NCBI GenBank assembly: GCA_030407315.1
Contig: JALQPE010000243.1
Coordinates: forward strand, 1 to 28,264
Reading direction: 5' to 3'
Source of the DNA: Asparagopsis taxiformis
Taxonomy: Eukaryota; Rhodophyta; Florideophyceae; Bonnemaisoniales; Bonnemaisoniaceae
DNA length: 28,264 bases
Position numbers and translations under genes: made by a program. Shown one piece after another: positions 17,418 to 27,165 of the stretch. Each line of letters begins with the position of its first letter. Position 1 is the first letter of the stretch. Under the pieces are notes generated by a model. That model did no database searches. It saw nothing but the letters and a program-made list of their open reading frames with translations, and had not been told where the DNA came from.

Positions 17418-20387
17418 TTATCGCGCACTAGGTGCATCCCAGTAGTTGACTGTTTCGATAGCATCCGCCAATTCTTCTTCGTCACTTAAAAGGTAGAGAT
17501 GAGAACGAACCGGAAGACCATATGTTAGGCGATTTTCCGCTGAACTACTGAATCCCTTGCCTCCATGGTAGAAGTCACCACGACCGATGAAGAGAGAATA
17601 CGGTGGCACGTAGATGTCCATAACAGGCGTCTTGTACTTCTCAGCGTCTGCACGCGTCAAACAGACGTGGCTGAAATACGCTCCACGAAGCCAGAACCCA
17701 TCAGCCGCGCTTGCCATCAGAAAGTACGATCTTCCAGGTGGGAAATCGGAATCATTGATGACCACCGGTAGGTCTGTGTGCAAGTCTTGATCTGGAGCAC
17801 CATCAGAGGTCAGCAAAAGACGTAAACCGGTTTTAGGAAAGGCCACAGGCTCATGGATTCCTAGGCCCAAGTACATTAGCTCGGCACAGATTGCTTTGCC
17901 GACCTCGAGAATCATCTTGTTCTTGAATTGATGTTCATCCATCTGCTCGAGATCGTCGCAAATCTTCTTCCTTGAGATAGAGAACCTTCCCAAACGAGAG
18001 GCCTGTTGCTCTGCTGTTACCTCACCCTTGTTTCGAATCTGATGCCAGGGATCATTGGAACTGTCTTCAGCAGAAGAATGAACAGGTTTGAACTTCTGGG
18101 CGTAGAACGTGAACAGTTCATGTGCTGCGTTGCCCACAGTCGAAGAACGGAAGATACCACTGAGTACATGGGCACCCAAGAGATTGAGAGTTGACCTAGC
18201 TGTTGCAAAGAACTTCTCTGCACAGCAAGCTGGACCACTGCACGCTATACAATTCATATCGGCAGCAGCTGCACTCAAAATCTCCTGTCGGATTGTTTCG
18301 TACAGCTTGCTGTCGATATAGTACTTGACCCTAGAGTCTGACGGTATGGTGTTCGGGAGAATATCCATAATCCGTTCATCGACTACCCTGTCGGGGAGGG
18401 GATTTTCCTGCTCATCGCTGAACAATGGAATCTCCTCGGTTGAACGTTTCACCGTACGGTTAGCTTCCAGTCTTCCGCGCTTCGGAAGGGGCTCTTCGGA
18501 CTCTTCTTCTACCTCCGACTCTGCCTGACTGTCGCCGCCAACCCGTAGACTCTCCGTTCTCTGCCGTTTCGACCTGCGAAGTGTCTCGACTGGCTCATTC
18601 ACCGCAAGCGGTGGTGCATTGAGAGGGAGACGGAGGAGAACAGATCCCAATTGCTTCTCAGAACCTGCCACAGTGGCATCAGGGGTTCCTTGAGCCTGCT
18701 CAACTGCAGGAACGGAAGTGGCAGGAGCAGGAGGGGTAGCAGGAGGGGTGGAAGGGGCGGGAACGGAAGCGGCAGGAGGAGGGGTAGCAGGAGGGGTGGA
18801 AGGGGCGGGAACGGAAGTGGCAGGAGGAGGAGGGGTAGTAGGAGCAGGAGTAGAAGGGGTAGAAGGGGTAGAAGGGGTAGAAGGGGTAGAAGGAGTAGAA
18901 GGGGTAGAATGAGCACGAGGAGCAGGAGGGGTAGAAGGAGCAGGAGGGGTAGAAGGGGCAGGAGGAGTAGGACCAGAACGGGTAGAAGGGGTAGAAGGCT
19001 CATCTGATTGGGGCGTAGATGGCTTCGGCGCATCTTCAGATGGCTGTTCATTGTGAACAATGACCCTTTGGTCTTCTTCCATGTCCACAACGCCCGTGGA
19101 AAAGCGAAGCTGCTCATACATTTCGTCGGAGACGAGAGCATGCTTCGTACCGCTGTTATCGTCGGTATTGAAGTGCAGGAGGGTCTCCGCGATACTGTTC
19201 GCAATAACAGTCTCCTTTCCTGACCCAGTGTTCTTGAGCTCGGAGTAGAAATGGTCGAGCGGAGGCTCCATCATTTTGTGAGCAGCAACCGGCTCGGACA
19301 TCTTGAACACTTCAATCAAAACACGAACGAAAGGATTACCAAATCCTCTTGTCGTCCTACTCAACTGACGCAGATCTCGCATGCGTGTCCAGAGAGCTGT
19401 TATGAGCAAGATGAACCTTTGCTGATACTCCGAGCCGCGACGGAAGTCTGCCATGAAAACGAGATCCATGTTGCAGCCATACATGTCTACGGACTGCTTG
19501 AAGACATCGTCGTTGATGTCACGGCCTTCTTTAACGGCCCTTTCCTGTTCCGCAGCGAGAATTTCCTTGGTGAACATGCTCGGTACGGAACTCCAGAACT
19601 CAAGCGCTTTGTTGTTCACAGTCCGGAAGCCTTTCGCAGCAGTCACGTGCTTGTTGATGGCTTGGTAGCCCAGTTTCGATATCGACAACTGGCTGTCCAT
19701 GATGACCTGAATGCACTTCCGATTCGGTTCACCCAACATGTCCTTGGTCGTGAGCAGTTGGACCACAGAACACACTCGGTCTGCCAAAGAAACAAGGGCA
19801 ACATCATGCGTGAGTGTGTTTGCTTGAATGGACAGCCCGAGTACTTCAAAAGGTGTGAAGTACTCATCGGAAACTTCTTCTGTCCCTGGGCGCCTGATCA
19901 AAGCCACATCGATGTTCCTGAATGACGCAGCATACGGATGTTGCCCTTCCGGGTCTTCACGAATGCACTTCTGGAGAGCCGCAACGCGATGGCCACCATC
20001 GATGTAGAACGTTTGAAGGGTGGGGGTTGTGCTGCCTTCACTGGGAAGGAGCATTTTGCAGGCAAGGATTCGGGAGATTGAGGAGGTGAATCCTTCCCTC
20101 AGGAACTTCTCCTTCAGCTCAAGCACTCTCCCTTCCCTAATATGACGAGAGAATAGGGGGGGTCTGTGCAAATCCAAGGGAGACAGCCTGTGGTCAGCTT
20201 TGGGACAGTCTGACAACTGAACCTCGGCGGTGACAGAGTTATCGTGACCAGGGCTGCGAGAAGGGGCGCGAGAGCGAGAAGGGGCGCGAGAGCGAGAAGG
20301 GGCGCGAGAGCGAGCGGAGGCCCGACCGCGAGTCGAAGCGCGAGCAGGGGCGGGGGCAGAGGGTTTGGAGCGAGTGCGAGGAGCCAT
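17418..20387 (-). CDS. ParB-like / 2OG-Fe(II) dioxygenase-like fusion protein (989 aa)
   Basis: Uninterrupted ORF from ATG 20387. The N-terminus is basic with repeated RAPSRS units (residues ~20-47), likely DNA- or RNA-binding and nuclear. A ParB-fold domain follows at about 62-165 with DGGHR at 130-134, then a helical region to about 440. A disordered linker (~455-610) is rich in Pro, Ser and Thr (PST and TPPAPS repeats). The C-terminal ~300 residues (from PSDSRVKYY near 680) carry an HxD...H...R pattern: H870-T-D872, H941 and R953. That is the iron and 2-oxoglutarate ligand layout of AlkB/TET-like and related dioxygenases, which oxidise methyl groups. A role in removing or altering DNA or histone methylation is inferred. 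It is paralogous to the 1185-residue protein. Substrate is unknown, and a prolyl or other protein hydroxylase remains possible. Confidence 0.8.
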   Translation of the reverse strand: MAPRTRSKPSAPAPARASTRGRASARSRAPSRSRAPSRSRAPSRSPGHDNSVTAEVQLSDCPKADHRLSPLDLHRPPLFSRHIREGRVLELKEKFLREGFTSSISRILACKMLLPSEGSTTPTLQTFYIDGGHRVAALQKCIREDPEGQHPYAASFRNIDVALIRRPGTEEVSDEYFTPFEVLGLSIQANTLTHDVALVSLADRVCSVVQLLTTKDMLGEPNRKCIQVIMDSQLSISKLGYQAINKHVTAAKGFRTVNNKALEFWSSVPSMFTKEILAAEQERAVKEGRDINDDVFKQSVDMYGCNMDLVFMADFRRGSEYQQRFILLITALWTRMRDLRQLSRTTRGFGNPFVRVLIEVFKMSEPVAAHKMMEPPLDHFYSELKNTGSGKETVIANSIAETLLHFNTDDNSGTKHALVSDEMYEQLRFSTGVVDMEEDQRVIVHNEQPSEDAPKPSTPQSDEPSTPSTRSGPTPPAPSTPPAPSTPPAPRAHSTPSTPSTPSTPSTPSTPSTPAPTTPPPPATSVPAPSTPPATPPPAASVPAPSTPPATPPAPATSVPAVEQAQGTPDATVAGSEKQLGSVLLRLPLNAPPLAVNEPVETLRRSKRQRTESLRVGGDSQAESEVEEESEEPLPKRGRLEANRTVKRSTEEIPLFSDEQENPLPDRVVDERIMDILPNTIPSDSRVKYYIDSKLYETIRQEILSAAAADMNCIACSGPACCAEKFFATARSTLNLLGAHVLSGIFRSSTVGNAAHELFTFYAQKFKPVHSSAEDSSNDPWHQIRNKGEVTAEQQASRLGRFSISRKKICDDLEQMDEHQFKNKMILEVGKAICAELMYLGLGIHEPVAFPKTGLRLLLTSDGAPDQDLHTDLPVVINDSDFPPGRSYFLMASAADGFWLRGAYFSHVCLTRADAEKYKTPVMDIYVPPYSLFIGRGDFYHGGKGFSSSAENRLTYGLPVRSHLYLLSDEEELADAIETVNYWDAPSAR

Positions 20388-20818
20388 TGAAGGATGATGG
20401 AAAGCAGGAATGGAGAGAAGCTTGATTGAGTGTACGACCCCGATAACGACGATACAGAGACGATTAAGATAGATTTATTTCGCTACTGCAGTCTGATAAA
20501 GGATCAAACGTGAACAATCCGTTTCAACTCTGATTTCAATTTTTTGTTTATTTCTAGACCACTTGACTCAGATCAAGAGTAATACTCGAAATTCAGTTAA
20601 TTTCTGCGGCCAAATACAATCGCTATACGACGAGTTCACACTCAAAGTGGCTAAACAGGTACGAGTTGGTCATGGTGATTACCCCAAAACCACTCAAGTA
20701 ATAACTACATAATGCTGAAGTCACATACTTCCCAGCATTTTGCACCAACTCGTGGAGCTGATGCGTACATACCAAATGCATCTGTATTCAACATGAACCA
20801 CGAATAAGTGGGCTTCGG
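20388..20818 (-). promoter_or_regulatory. Upstream region of the 989-residue gene
   Basis: The 431 bp between the minus-strand ATG and array 3 contain no ORF of interest and must hold the 5' leader and promoter. I see no convincing TATA box. Array 3 begins immediately upstream, so its CCAAT and E-box-like motifs could act as an enhancer for this gene. Confidence 0.3.
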
Positions 20819-23069
20819 CCAATGAGTGCACTGCACCTGGCTTGAGAAACTAGGAATAATACCCGGTATTATTTTGGCCTCCCAAACGCCAGGTGCACCA
20901 ACGCCATTGGCCGGTGGTAGTTTGGACAACCTCGGCCAATGGGGTTGGTGCACTTGGTCTATACCGACCCAAAATAATACCGGGTATTATTTTGGCCTCC
21001 CAAACGCCAGGTGCACCAACGCCATTGGCCGAGGGTATCCGGCTACCACCGGCCAATGGGGTTGGTGCACTTGGTCTATATCGACCCAAAATAATACCGG
21101 GTATTATTTTGGCCTCCCAAAAGCCAGGTGCACCAACGCCATTGGCCGGTGGTAGTTTGGACAACCTCGGCCAATGGGGTTGGTGCACTTGGTCTATACC
21201 GACCCAAAATAATACCGGGTATTATTTTGGCCTCCCAAACGCCAGGTGCACCAACGCCATTGGCCGAGGGTATCCGGCTACCACGGCCAATGGGGTTGGT
21301 GCACTTGGTCTATACCGACCCAAAATAATACCGGGTATTATTTTGGCCTCCCAAAAGCCAGGTGCACCAACGCCATTGGCGGAGGGTATCCGGCTACCAC
21401 CGGCCAATGGGGTTGGTGCACTTGGTCTATACCGACCCAAAATAATACCGGGTATTATTTTGGCCTCCCAAAAGCCAGGTGCACCAACGCCATTGGCTGA
21501 GGGTATCCGGCTACCACCGGCCAATGGGGTTGGTGCACTTGGTCTATACCGACCCAAAATAATACCGGGTATTATTTTGGCCTCCCAAACGCCGGTGCAC
21601 CAACGCCATTGGCCGAGGGTATCCGGCTACCACCGGCCAATGGGGTTGGTGCACTTGGTCTATACCGACCCAAAATAATACCGGGTTATTTGGCCTCCCA
21701 AACGCCAGGTGCACCAACGCCATTGGCCGAGGGTATCCGGCTACACCGGCCAATGGGGTTGGTGCACTTGGTCTATATCGACCCAAAATAATACCGGGTA
21801 TTATTTTGGCCTCCCAAAAGCAGGTGCACCAACGCCATTGGCCGGTGGTAGTTTGGACAACCTCGCCAATGGGGTTGGTGCACTTGGTCTATACCGACCC
21901 AAAATAATACCGGTATTATTTTGGCCTCCCAAACGCCAGGTGCACCAACGCCATTGGCCGAGGGTATCCGGCTACCACCGGCCAATGGGGTTGGTGCACT
22001 TGGTCTATACCGACCCAAAATAATACCGGGTATTATTTTGGCCTCCCAAACGCCAGGTGCACCAACGCCATTGCGAGGGTATCCGCTACCACCGGCCAAT
22101 GGGGTTGGTGCACTTGGTCTATACCGACCAAAATAAATACCGGGTATTATTTTGGCCTCCCAAACGCCAGGTGCACCAACGCCATTGGCCGAGGGTATCC
22201 GGCTACCACCGGCCAATGGGGTTGGTGCACTTGGTCTATACCGACCCAAAATAATACCGGGTATTATTTTGGCCTCCCAAACGCCAGGTGCACCAACGCC
22301 ATTGGCCGAGGGTATCCGGCACCACGGCCAATGGGGTTGTGCACTTGGTCTATACCGACCCAAATAATACCGGGTATTATTTTGGCCTCCCAAACGCCAG
22401 GTGCACCAACGCCATTGGCGAGGGTATCCGGCTACACCGGCCAATGGGGTTGGTGCACTTGGTCTATATCGACCAAAATAATACCGGGTATTATTTTGGC
22501 CTCCCAAAGGCCAGGTGCACCAACGCCATTGGCCGGTGGTAGTTGGACAACCTCGGCCATGGGGTTGGTGCACTTGGTCTATACCGACCCAAAATAATAC
22601 CGGGTATTATTTTGGCCTCCCAAACGCCAGGTGCACCACCGCCATTGGCCGAGGGTATCCGGCTACCACCGGCCAATGGGGTTGGTGCACTGGTCTATAT
22701 CGACCCAAAATAATACCGGGTATTATTTTGGCCTCCCAAAAGCCAGGTGCACCAACGCCATTGGCCGGTGGTAGTTTGGACAACCTCGGCCAATGGGGTT
22801 GGTGCACTGGTCATACCGACCCAAAATAATACCGGGTATTATTTTGGCCTCCCAAACGCCAGGTGCACCACGCCATTGGCCGAGGGTATCCGGCTACCAC
22901 CGGCCAATGGGGTTAGTGCACTGGTCTATACCGACCCAAAATAATACCGGGTATTATTTTGGCCTCCCAAAAGCCAGGTGCACCAACGCCATGGCTGAGG
23001 TTATCCGGAGTACCCCCAGGCAATGGGGTTGGTGCACTTGGTCTACACCCACCCAACTTTATACCCGGC
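20819..23069. repeat. Palindrome array 3 (nineteen units of ~117 bp)
   Basis: The near-palindrome starts at 20855 (centre C), then about every 113-118 bp from 20973 to 22940 (centre G), with a decayed half-site near 23055. In most units the inverted arms extend to 13 bp (CCAAAATAATACC). Each unit has CCAAT, 10 bp, CACTTGG, 15 bp, palindrome, 15 bp, CCAGGTG, 10 bp, ATTGG. The loop between ATTGG and CCAAT comes in two forms that are inverted versions of each other (GGTGGTAG... and ...CTACCACC). Many single-base deletions occur after about 21590, and the copy at 21903 has lost the central base, giving a perfect 18-bp palindrome. Open frames across the array are spurious. The stretch 23070-23344 has no gene. 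Confidence 0.95.
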
Positions 23070-23317
23070 CAGACTCCTGTTCTCAGGAACTGAAAATTTT
23101 ACCGGGGATAGTAAACGATGTATTATAATACCAGGTTTTACTATCTGCTATCGTTTCTCGCATCTAATGAAGAGGTTTAGAATTTGCAGCTCTTGTAGCT
23201 AGAGCTTTCTGTGGAGAATAGCTTTCTGCATGTGGTGTTTGTTACATTTGTGAAGTTGATCTGACTATATAAAGAATCCATGCAGTATCTCTTTTATCAT
23301 GTTCTATTGGAATTGTG

Positions 23318-23323
23318 TTTATT
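23318..23323 (-). terminator. Poly(A) signal of the 1185-residue gene
   Basis: TTTATT on the plus strand (AATAAA on the minus strand) about 22-27 nt past the stop at 23345. Confidence 0.5.
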
Positions 23324-23344
23324 ACTCTACGGATTCATACCCAA

Positions 23345-26300
23345 CTAAGGCTTCAACACGGCTGGACAGATGCCCTTCATCACTTCAATTTCGAATTGCC
23401 CTCCCATGTCCAACGACATATTCTCCTTCTTCACTTTGATGCTGCTCAGTTTTGAGGAATATGTGAGATCGGATCGGAACTTGTATTGAAGACCCTTATT
23501 GCTCTCAAATCCTTCCTCGTGGTGATAAACATCCCCTCGGCAGACAAGAACAGAATATGGTGGTACTTCACACCTCTTCATTGGAACTCTGTATAACTCT
23601 CTGTTGGGATGGGATAAACAGACATGACTGTAGGGTGCAAGCACGAGGCCGAATCCATCTGCGCCGCTTGACATCATGAAGTAGGATGGCGGAGAAGGGG
23701 GACTGTTAACTTCATCGATTCCCACTTCATAGTCTGTATGTCCAGCACGAGGTTTAGTCCGCTCTCCAGTCAGCACTAAAGTAGTTCCAGTGCTGGGGAA
23801 GGCCATCGGGTCCTTCCCACTAGTCCTCAATTCCAAACATTCCGCACAAATACCTAGACCGAGCTCAACAATCATCTTCTTCCGATAGAGATTATTATTG
23901 TTATCCTCGAGGTCATCACATAAGCTCTTCCGCTTTGTTATAAAGATTCCTCTGCCCTTCTCACCTTCTTCATCAGAGTTTTTCCCATCCATCATAGCCA
24001 TGCACCACGGTGTCCAGTCCGGATCTCTGCGGGTGTCACCGGATTCAGAGTTCTTCTTGGCATCCTCGAGACGTTCCTCAAACAACGCAGAAAAATGAAG
24101 GAGCAGTTCGTGGATCGCATCTGCAGTAGTAGAAGACTTGAATATTCCGTCCAGAATTGTAAACCCAACCAAGTCTATTTCATTTCGTTTCTCTCGGAAA
24201 TAAGCCCTCGAGAGAAACTCAGCGGAAACATTTTGTGCCGAATAGGCACTCGCTGCTGCTTCAGCGACCTCGGCTCGAAGCGTATCGACCAGTTTCCCAT
24301 TCACATAGTATTTCACTCGACTGTCGGGATGAATGATAACAGGCAGTTTCGCTTCTATACCTTCCTCCACATCTTTGTCAGGGACATCATTTTGTTGCCT
24401 GTCCGAATACTGACCTCCTTGAACCGCGTGGACTGCAGCGTCTTTGCCGGATTGCAAATTTGCGTCTTCACGCATCTTTTGCTTCTTCTTCTGCCGCGGC
24501 CTGCTGGTATCCTCTCCCACCAGGTCAATAACCTCTTGAGGGGTGACATCCACCAATTTCCGTTTGGATCGTAGAATCATTGGCGGCGTCTCCGTATTCC
24601 TCGGCTTTGCCTTTAAGGGCACGAAACCACTGCTGTGCTTGGCTGTCATCAACTTCCTAGGCGTAGAACTGGTAACAGGTGTTTCCGTGTCCTCCAGCTC
24701 AGGTAAAACAGGTAGGCCGACATCCGCTGTAGATAACATAGCGTCTCCAGTGCCATCACCCTGATTTCGTACACCTTTCATCGGGTCCTCCGTTGTCCTT
24801 CCAGAAGAATGTTCGGGACATTCTTCGCGGACATCTTTCGTTCCAGACCCATCGCTCTTCCTAGATTCAGGACCTCCTTCACCATCTCGACCAGTTCTTG
24901 GATGACCAACTGACATATTCGCCGGCGACTTTCCACCCTGCTCTGGTCTGAGCGTGGCACTTCCGGCTGCCACTGGGCTAGGTGATTGTTGCAGGTCATT
25001 TTCATCACCGTGGTCATTTCTTCCTCGATTTGCACCAGCTGGTTCAAGCTCTGGAGTTCCTACGTTCTTCTGCAACACATCCCCAACTTCACAATCTCCA
25101 GGTTTCGAAGAATTGTTCTCGGTAGGCGCAGTAGGCACTGCGCGGTCCGTTGTAACCTGCTTTGCGCTTTCGGAATCTGCCGCTTTCCCTGTCGCCTCTT
25201 CACCAACCTGTGTTGCAGCACCGACCTCAGCGTTAACACGATCCGATATTTCCAGACTGCCCTGTGTCTGCTGTTGGGTAAGTACATTTGGACTCTGTAC
25301 CACGTCCGAGCGATCAATGGCAGCATTTGAAGTATCACCATACGATGCGGATTGTTGTCGTGGTTGAGGTGCAGTATTCCCTTCCAAGGATTTTCGCCTA
25401 GTCCGCCTTTCCTGCACACCTATTTCAGGCGCGACGGAATGGTCGAGAGAGTCATCCGATAGAATTGGGCCGTTGAAAACCACATAACGGATTTCTTTCA
25501 TCATAGACCGCGTCAATGCTGCACGTATACCTCTCCCAGTTGGTGCGTCGGAAGGATAGAAATCTTTGAGGACAGTCAAAATGCGATATCGTATGGTTTT
25601 TCGTGTTCGTCCACCTGGCTCCGGTACTTCATGTAACTTCCTGAAACATGGATGAGGTGAGGAATGCCAGGAGTTTTCTTTCCGTACAGCTTTCTCAAGT
25701 ATGTCATATATTTCACACATGCTGTAGCACCACTTTTGCGCGCATGTCTTTAGACTTATACCACCATCTCCTTTCCTACGTTTCCACATCGTCCACATTG
25801 CAGTGAGCTCTAGAATGACAAGTTTGGTGTCCACCGAAGCTTTTCGAAACGCAGAAGCGAATAGGACGTCCACAGTGCATCCCTGCATATTCTTCGAGTC
25901 TGGCGGACTAGTTTCAGTTGCAAATCGACTTGGGATAGCTGACCAATGTTCGAACGCCGGGTTATTTACGTCTCCGAAGCCCTGCGCAATCGAAACGTAC
26001 TTCATCATGATTCCTTCCTGACAACCTGGAATGACCTTGTTCTCGACTACAACTTTTGTGCACACATTTACCTTCGCCTTCATCAAGCCCTTCATCATCA
26101 TGAACTTCATGACCGTACAGACGTGGTCAGCAATAGAAACTTCTATCACGTCATGAGTCTTTTCGTTCAGCTTCTGCGATATTCGCATCACTTCAAGAGG
26201 ATGAAACATTTCACGGGTTCCAGGTGGTCGGATGAAGTCAACGCTAATGCTCCTCAGTCTCCATCGATCAGCAACTGTCGGTTTGTTTTCCACAATCGAC

Positions 26301-26902
26301 TGCAAAGCGCTGATACGATGACCTCCATCAATGCACTGCAGTTTCTTCCGTCCGTCTGACCCCATTGTTTCACAGATGGTCATTCGGGTGCCAGTTTCCA
26401 GAAACCCCTCGGTAGATATTTTGCTGACCAGATCGCGCACTCTGGCCTCCTGCACAAGACGAGAAGTTGATTCCGGTTTGGCAACATCTAGCGGATTGAT
26501 CATTTTAGGTTCAGTCCTGCATTCGACAATGTTGATGTCAATCCCCATCACAGACTCTTCTGATGCTTCCATGCCAGCAGGACTCCCCTCGCCTTCACGG
26601 ACGTTAGACCTCTCCCTGTTTTTCGATTTCACCGTCCCAGGAGTAGATGGAAAGCGTAGAGTGTTTTTCCCAGATGGTGATATATCACCAAGGGTTTTTG
26701 CTGCCTCTATCATGGCAGCGTCTGCTCCCTGAATGGGTGTCTGGCTATCTGCCGTCTCCCTTCCCGCTGCAGACGGAGTCCCTCCATCACCAGAACCTCC
26801 GGAGGGTGTTTTATCACCGCCTACCGTCGTTGCAAGTCTCTCTGCAACGCTTTCGACGGTATCCTTTGGTTCCGCAGCGCGCTCAGTGTCGCTTCCGGCC
26901 AT
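23345..26902 (-). CDS. ParB-like / 2OG-Fe(II) dioxygenase-like fusion protein (1185 aa)
   Basis: Uninterrupted ORF from ATG 26902. Residues 1-125 are low-complexity and charged. A ParB-fold domain at about 135-225 has DGGHR at 192-196, followed by RPPGTREMFHPLEVMRIS, which aligns with RRPGTEEVSDEYFTPFEV in the 989-residue paralogue. A helical region runs to ~470. A long disordered linker (~480-850) contains basic stretches such as RPRQKKKQK. The C-terminal domain (from PDSRVKYY near 857) has H1055-T-D1057, H1127 (followed by H1128) and R1143, matching the HxD...H...R pattern of 2OG-Fe(II) dioxygenases. YSHVCLSH and PPYSVLVCRGDVYH align closely with the paralogue. The linker sequences differ greatly while both end domains are conserved, which argues for selection on both activities. 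Target is unknown; an eraser of DNA or histone marks is inferred. Confidence 0.8.
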   Translation of the reverse strand: MAGSDTERAAEPKDTVESVAERLATTVGGDKTPSGGSGDGGTPSAAGRETADSQTPIQGADAAMIEAAKTLGDISPSGKNTLRFPSTPGTVKSKNRERSNVREGEGSPAGMEASEESVMGIDINIVECRTEPKMINPLDVAKPESTSRLVQEARVRDLVSKISTEGFLETGTRMTICETMGSDGRKKLQCIDGGHRISALQSIVENKPTVADRWRLRSISVDFIRPPGTREMFHPLEVMRISQKLNEKTHDVIEVSIADHVCTVMKFMMMKGLMKAKVNVCTKVVVENKVIPGCQEGIMMKYVSIAQGFGDVNNPAFEHWSAIPSRFATETSPPDSKNMQGCTVDVLFASAFRKASVDTKLVILELTAMWTMWKRRKGDGGISLKTCAQKWCYSMCEIYDILEKAVRKENSWHSSPHPCFRKLHEVPEPGGRTRKTIRYRILTVLKDFYPSDAPTGRGIRAALTRSMMKEIRYVVFNGPILSDDSLDHSVAPEIGVQERRTRRKSLEGNTAPQPRQQSASYGDTSNAAIDRSDVVQSPNVLTQQQTQGSLEISDRVNAEVGAATQVGEEATGKAADSESAKQVTTDRAVPTAPTENNSSKPGDCEVGDVLQKNVGTPELEPAGANRGRNDHGDENDLQQSPSPVAAGSATLRPEQGGKSPANMSVGHPRTGRDGEGGPESRKSDGSGTKDVREECPEHSSGRTTEDPMKGVRNQGDGTGDAMLSTADVGLPVLPELEDTETPVTSSTPRKLMTAKHSSGFVPLKAKPRNTETPPMILRSKRKLVDVTPQEVIDLVGEDTSRPRQKKKQKMREDANLQSGKDAAVHAVQGGQYSDRQQNDVPDKDVEEGIEAKLPVIIHPDSRVKYYVNGKLVDTLRAEVAEAAASAYSAQNVSAEFLSRAYFREKRNEIDLVGFTILDGIFKSSTTADAIHELLLHFSALFEERLEDAKKNSESGDTRRDPDWTPWCMAMMDGKNSDEEGEKGRGIFITKRKSLCDDLEDNNNNLYRKKMIVELGLGICAECLELRTSGKDPMAFPSTGTTLVLTGERTKPRAGHTDYEVGIDEVNSPPSPPSYFMMSSGADGFGLVLAPYSHVCLSHPNRELYRVPMKRCEVPPYSVLVCRGDVYHHEEGFESNKGLQYKFRSDLTYSSKLSSIKVKKENMSLDMGGQFEIEVMKGICPAVLKP

Positions 26903-27165
26903 TGCAAAGATTTGGACGCGTAGAGAAGCCGTTCAGGATGACAAAGACACCTTTTCTCTCCGACTACACGATCAAGAGATATTCCTCTTTCAAGGTGGTA
27001 TTTGGCGGGAAACGATCTCCCTACACGTTTAAACGTGAAATATCAGTTATTGATTCACCTTCCACGCGCTCCAATTGTATTCGGCCATCTGTCATTCCTC
27101 GACGAAGGACTTCCCACACACAATTCCTTCGTTCCCAAAACCATCCCATTGCCATGAATCATAGT

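Noticed and set aside
18599..19204. Leucine/proline-rich ORF and Gly/Arg-rich ORFs opposite or within the 989-residue gene
   Set aside because: They are alternative-frame readings of its Pro/Ser/Thr-rich linker.
15966..23069. CRISPR array
   Set aside because: Whole units of 114-117 bp are repeated with no unique spacers, there are no cas genes, and the context is eukaryotic.
20826..23128. Open frames of 60-270 residues through array 3
   Set aside because: They run in all frames and both strands, follow the repeat and break at each indel, so they are not genes.
23264..23275. TATATAAAG as a plus-strand TATA box
   Set aside because: It lies at the 3' end of a minus-strand gene with no plus-strand gene downstream.
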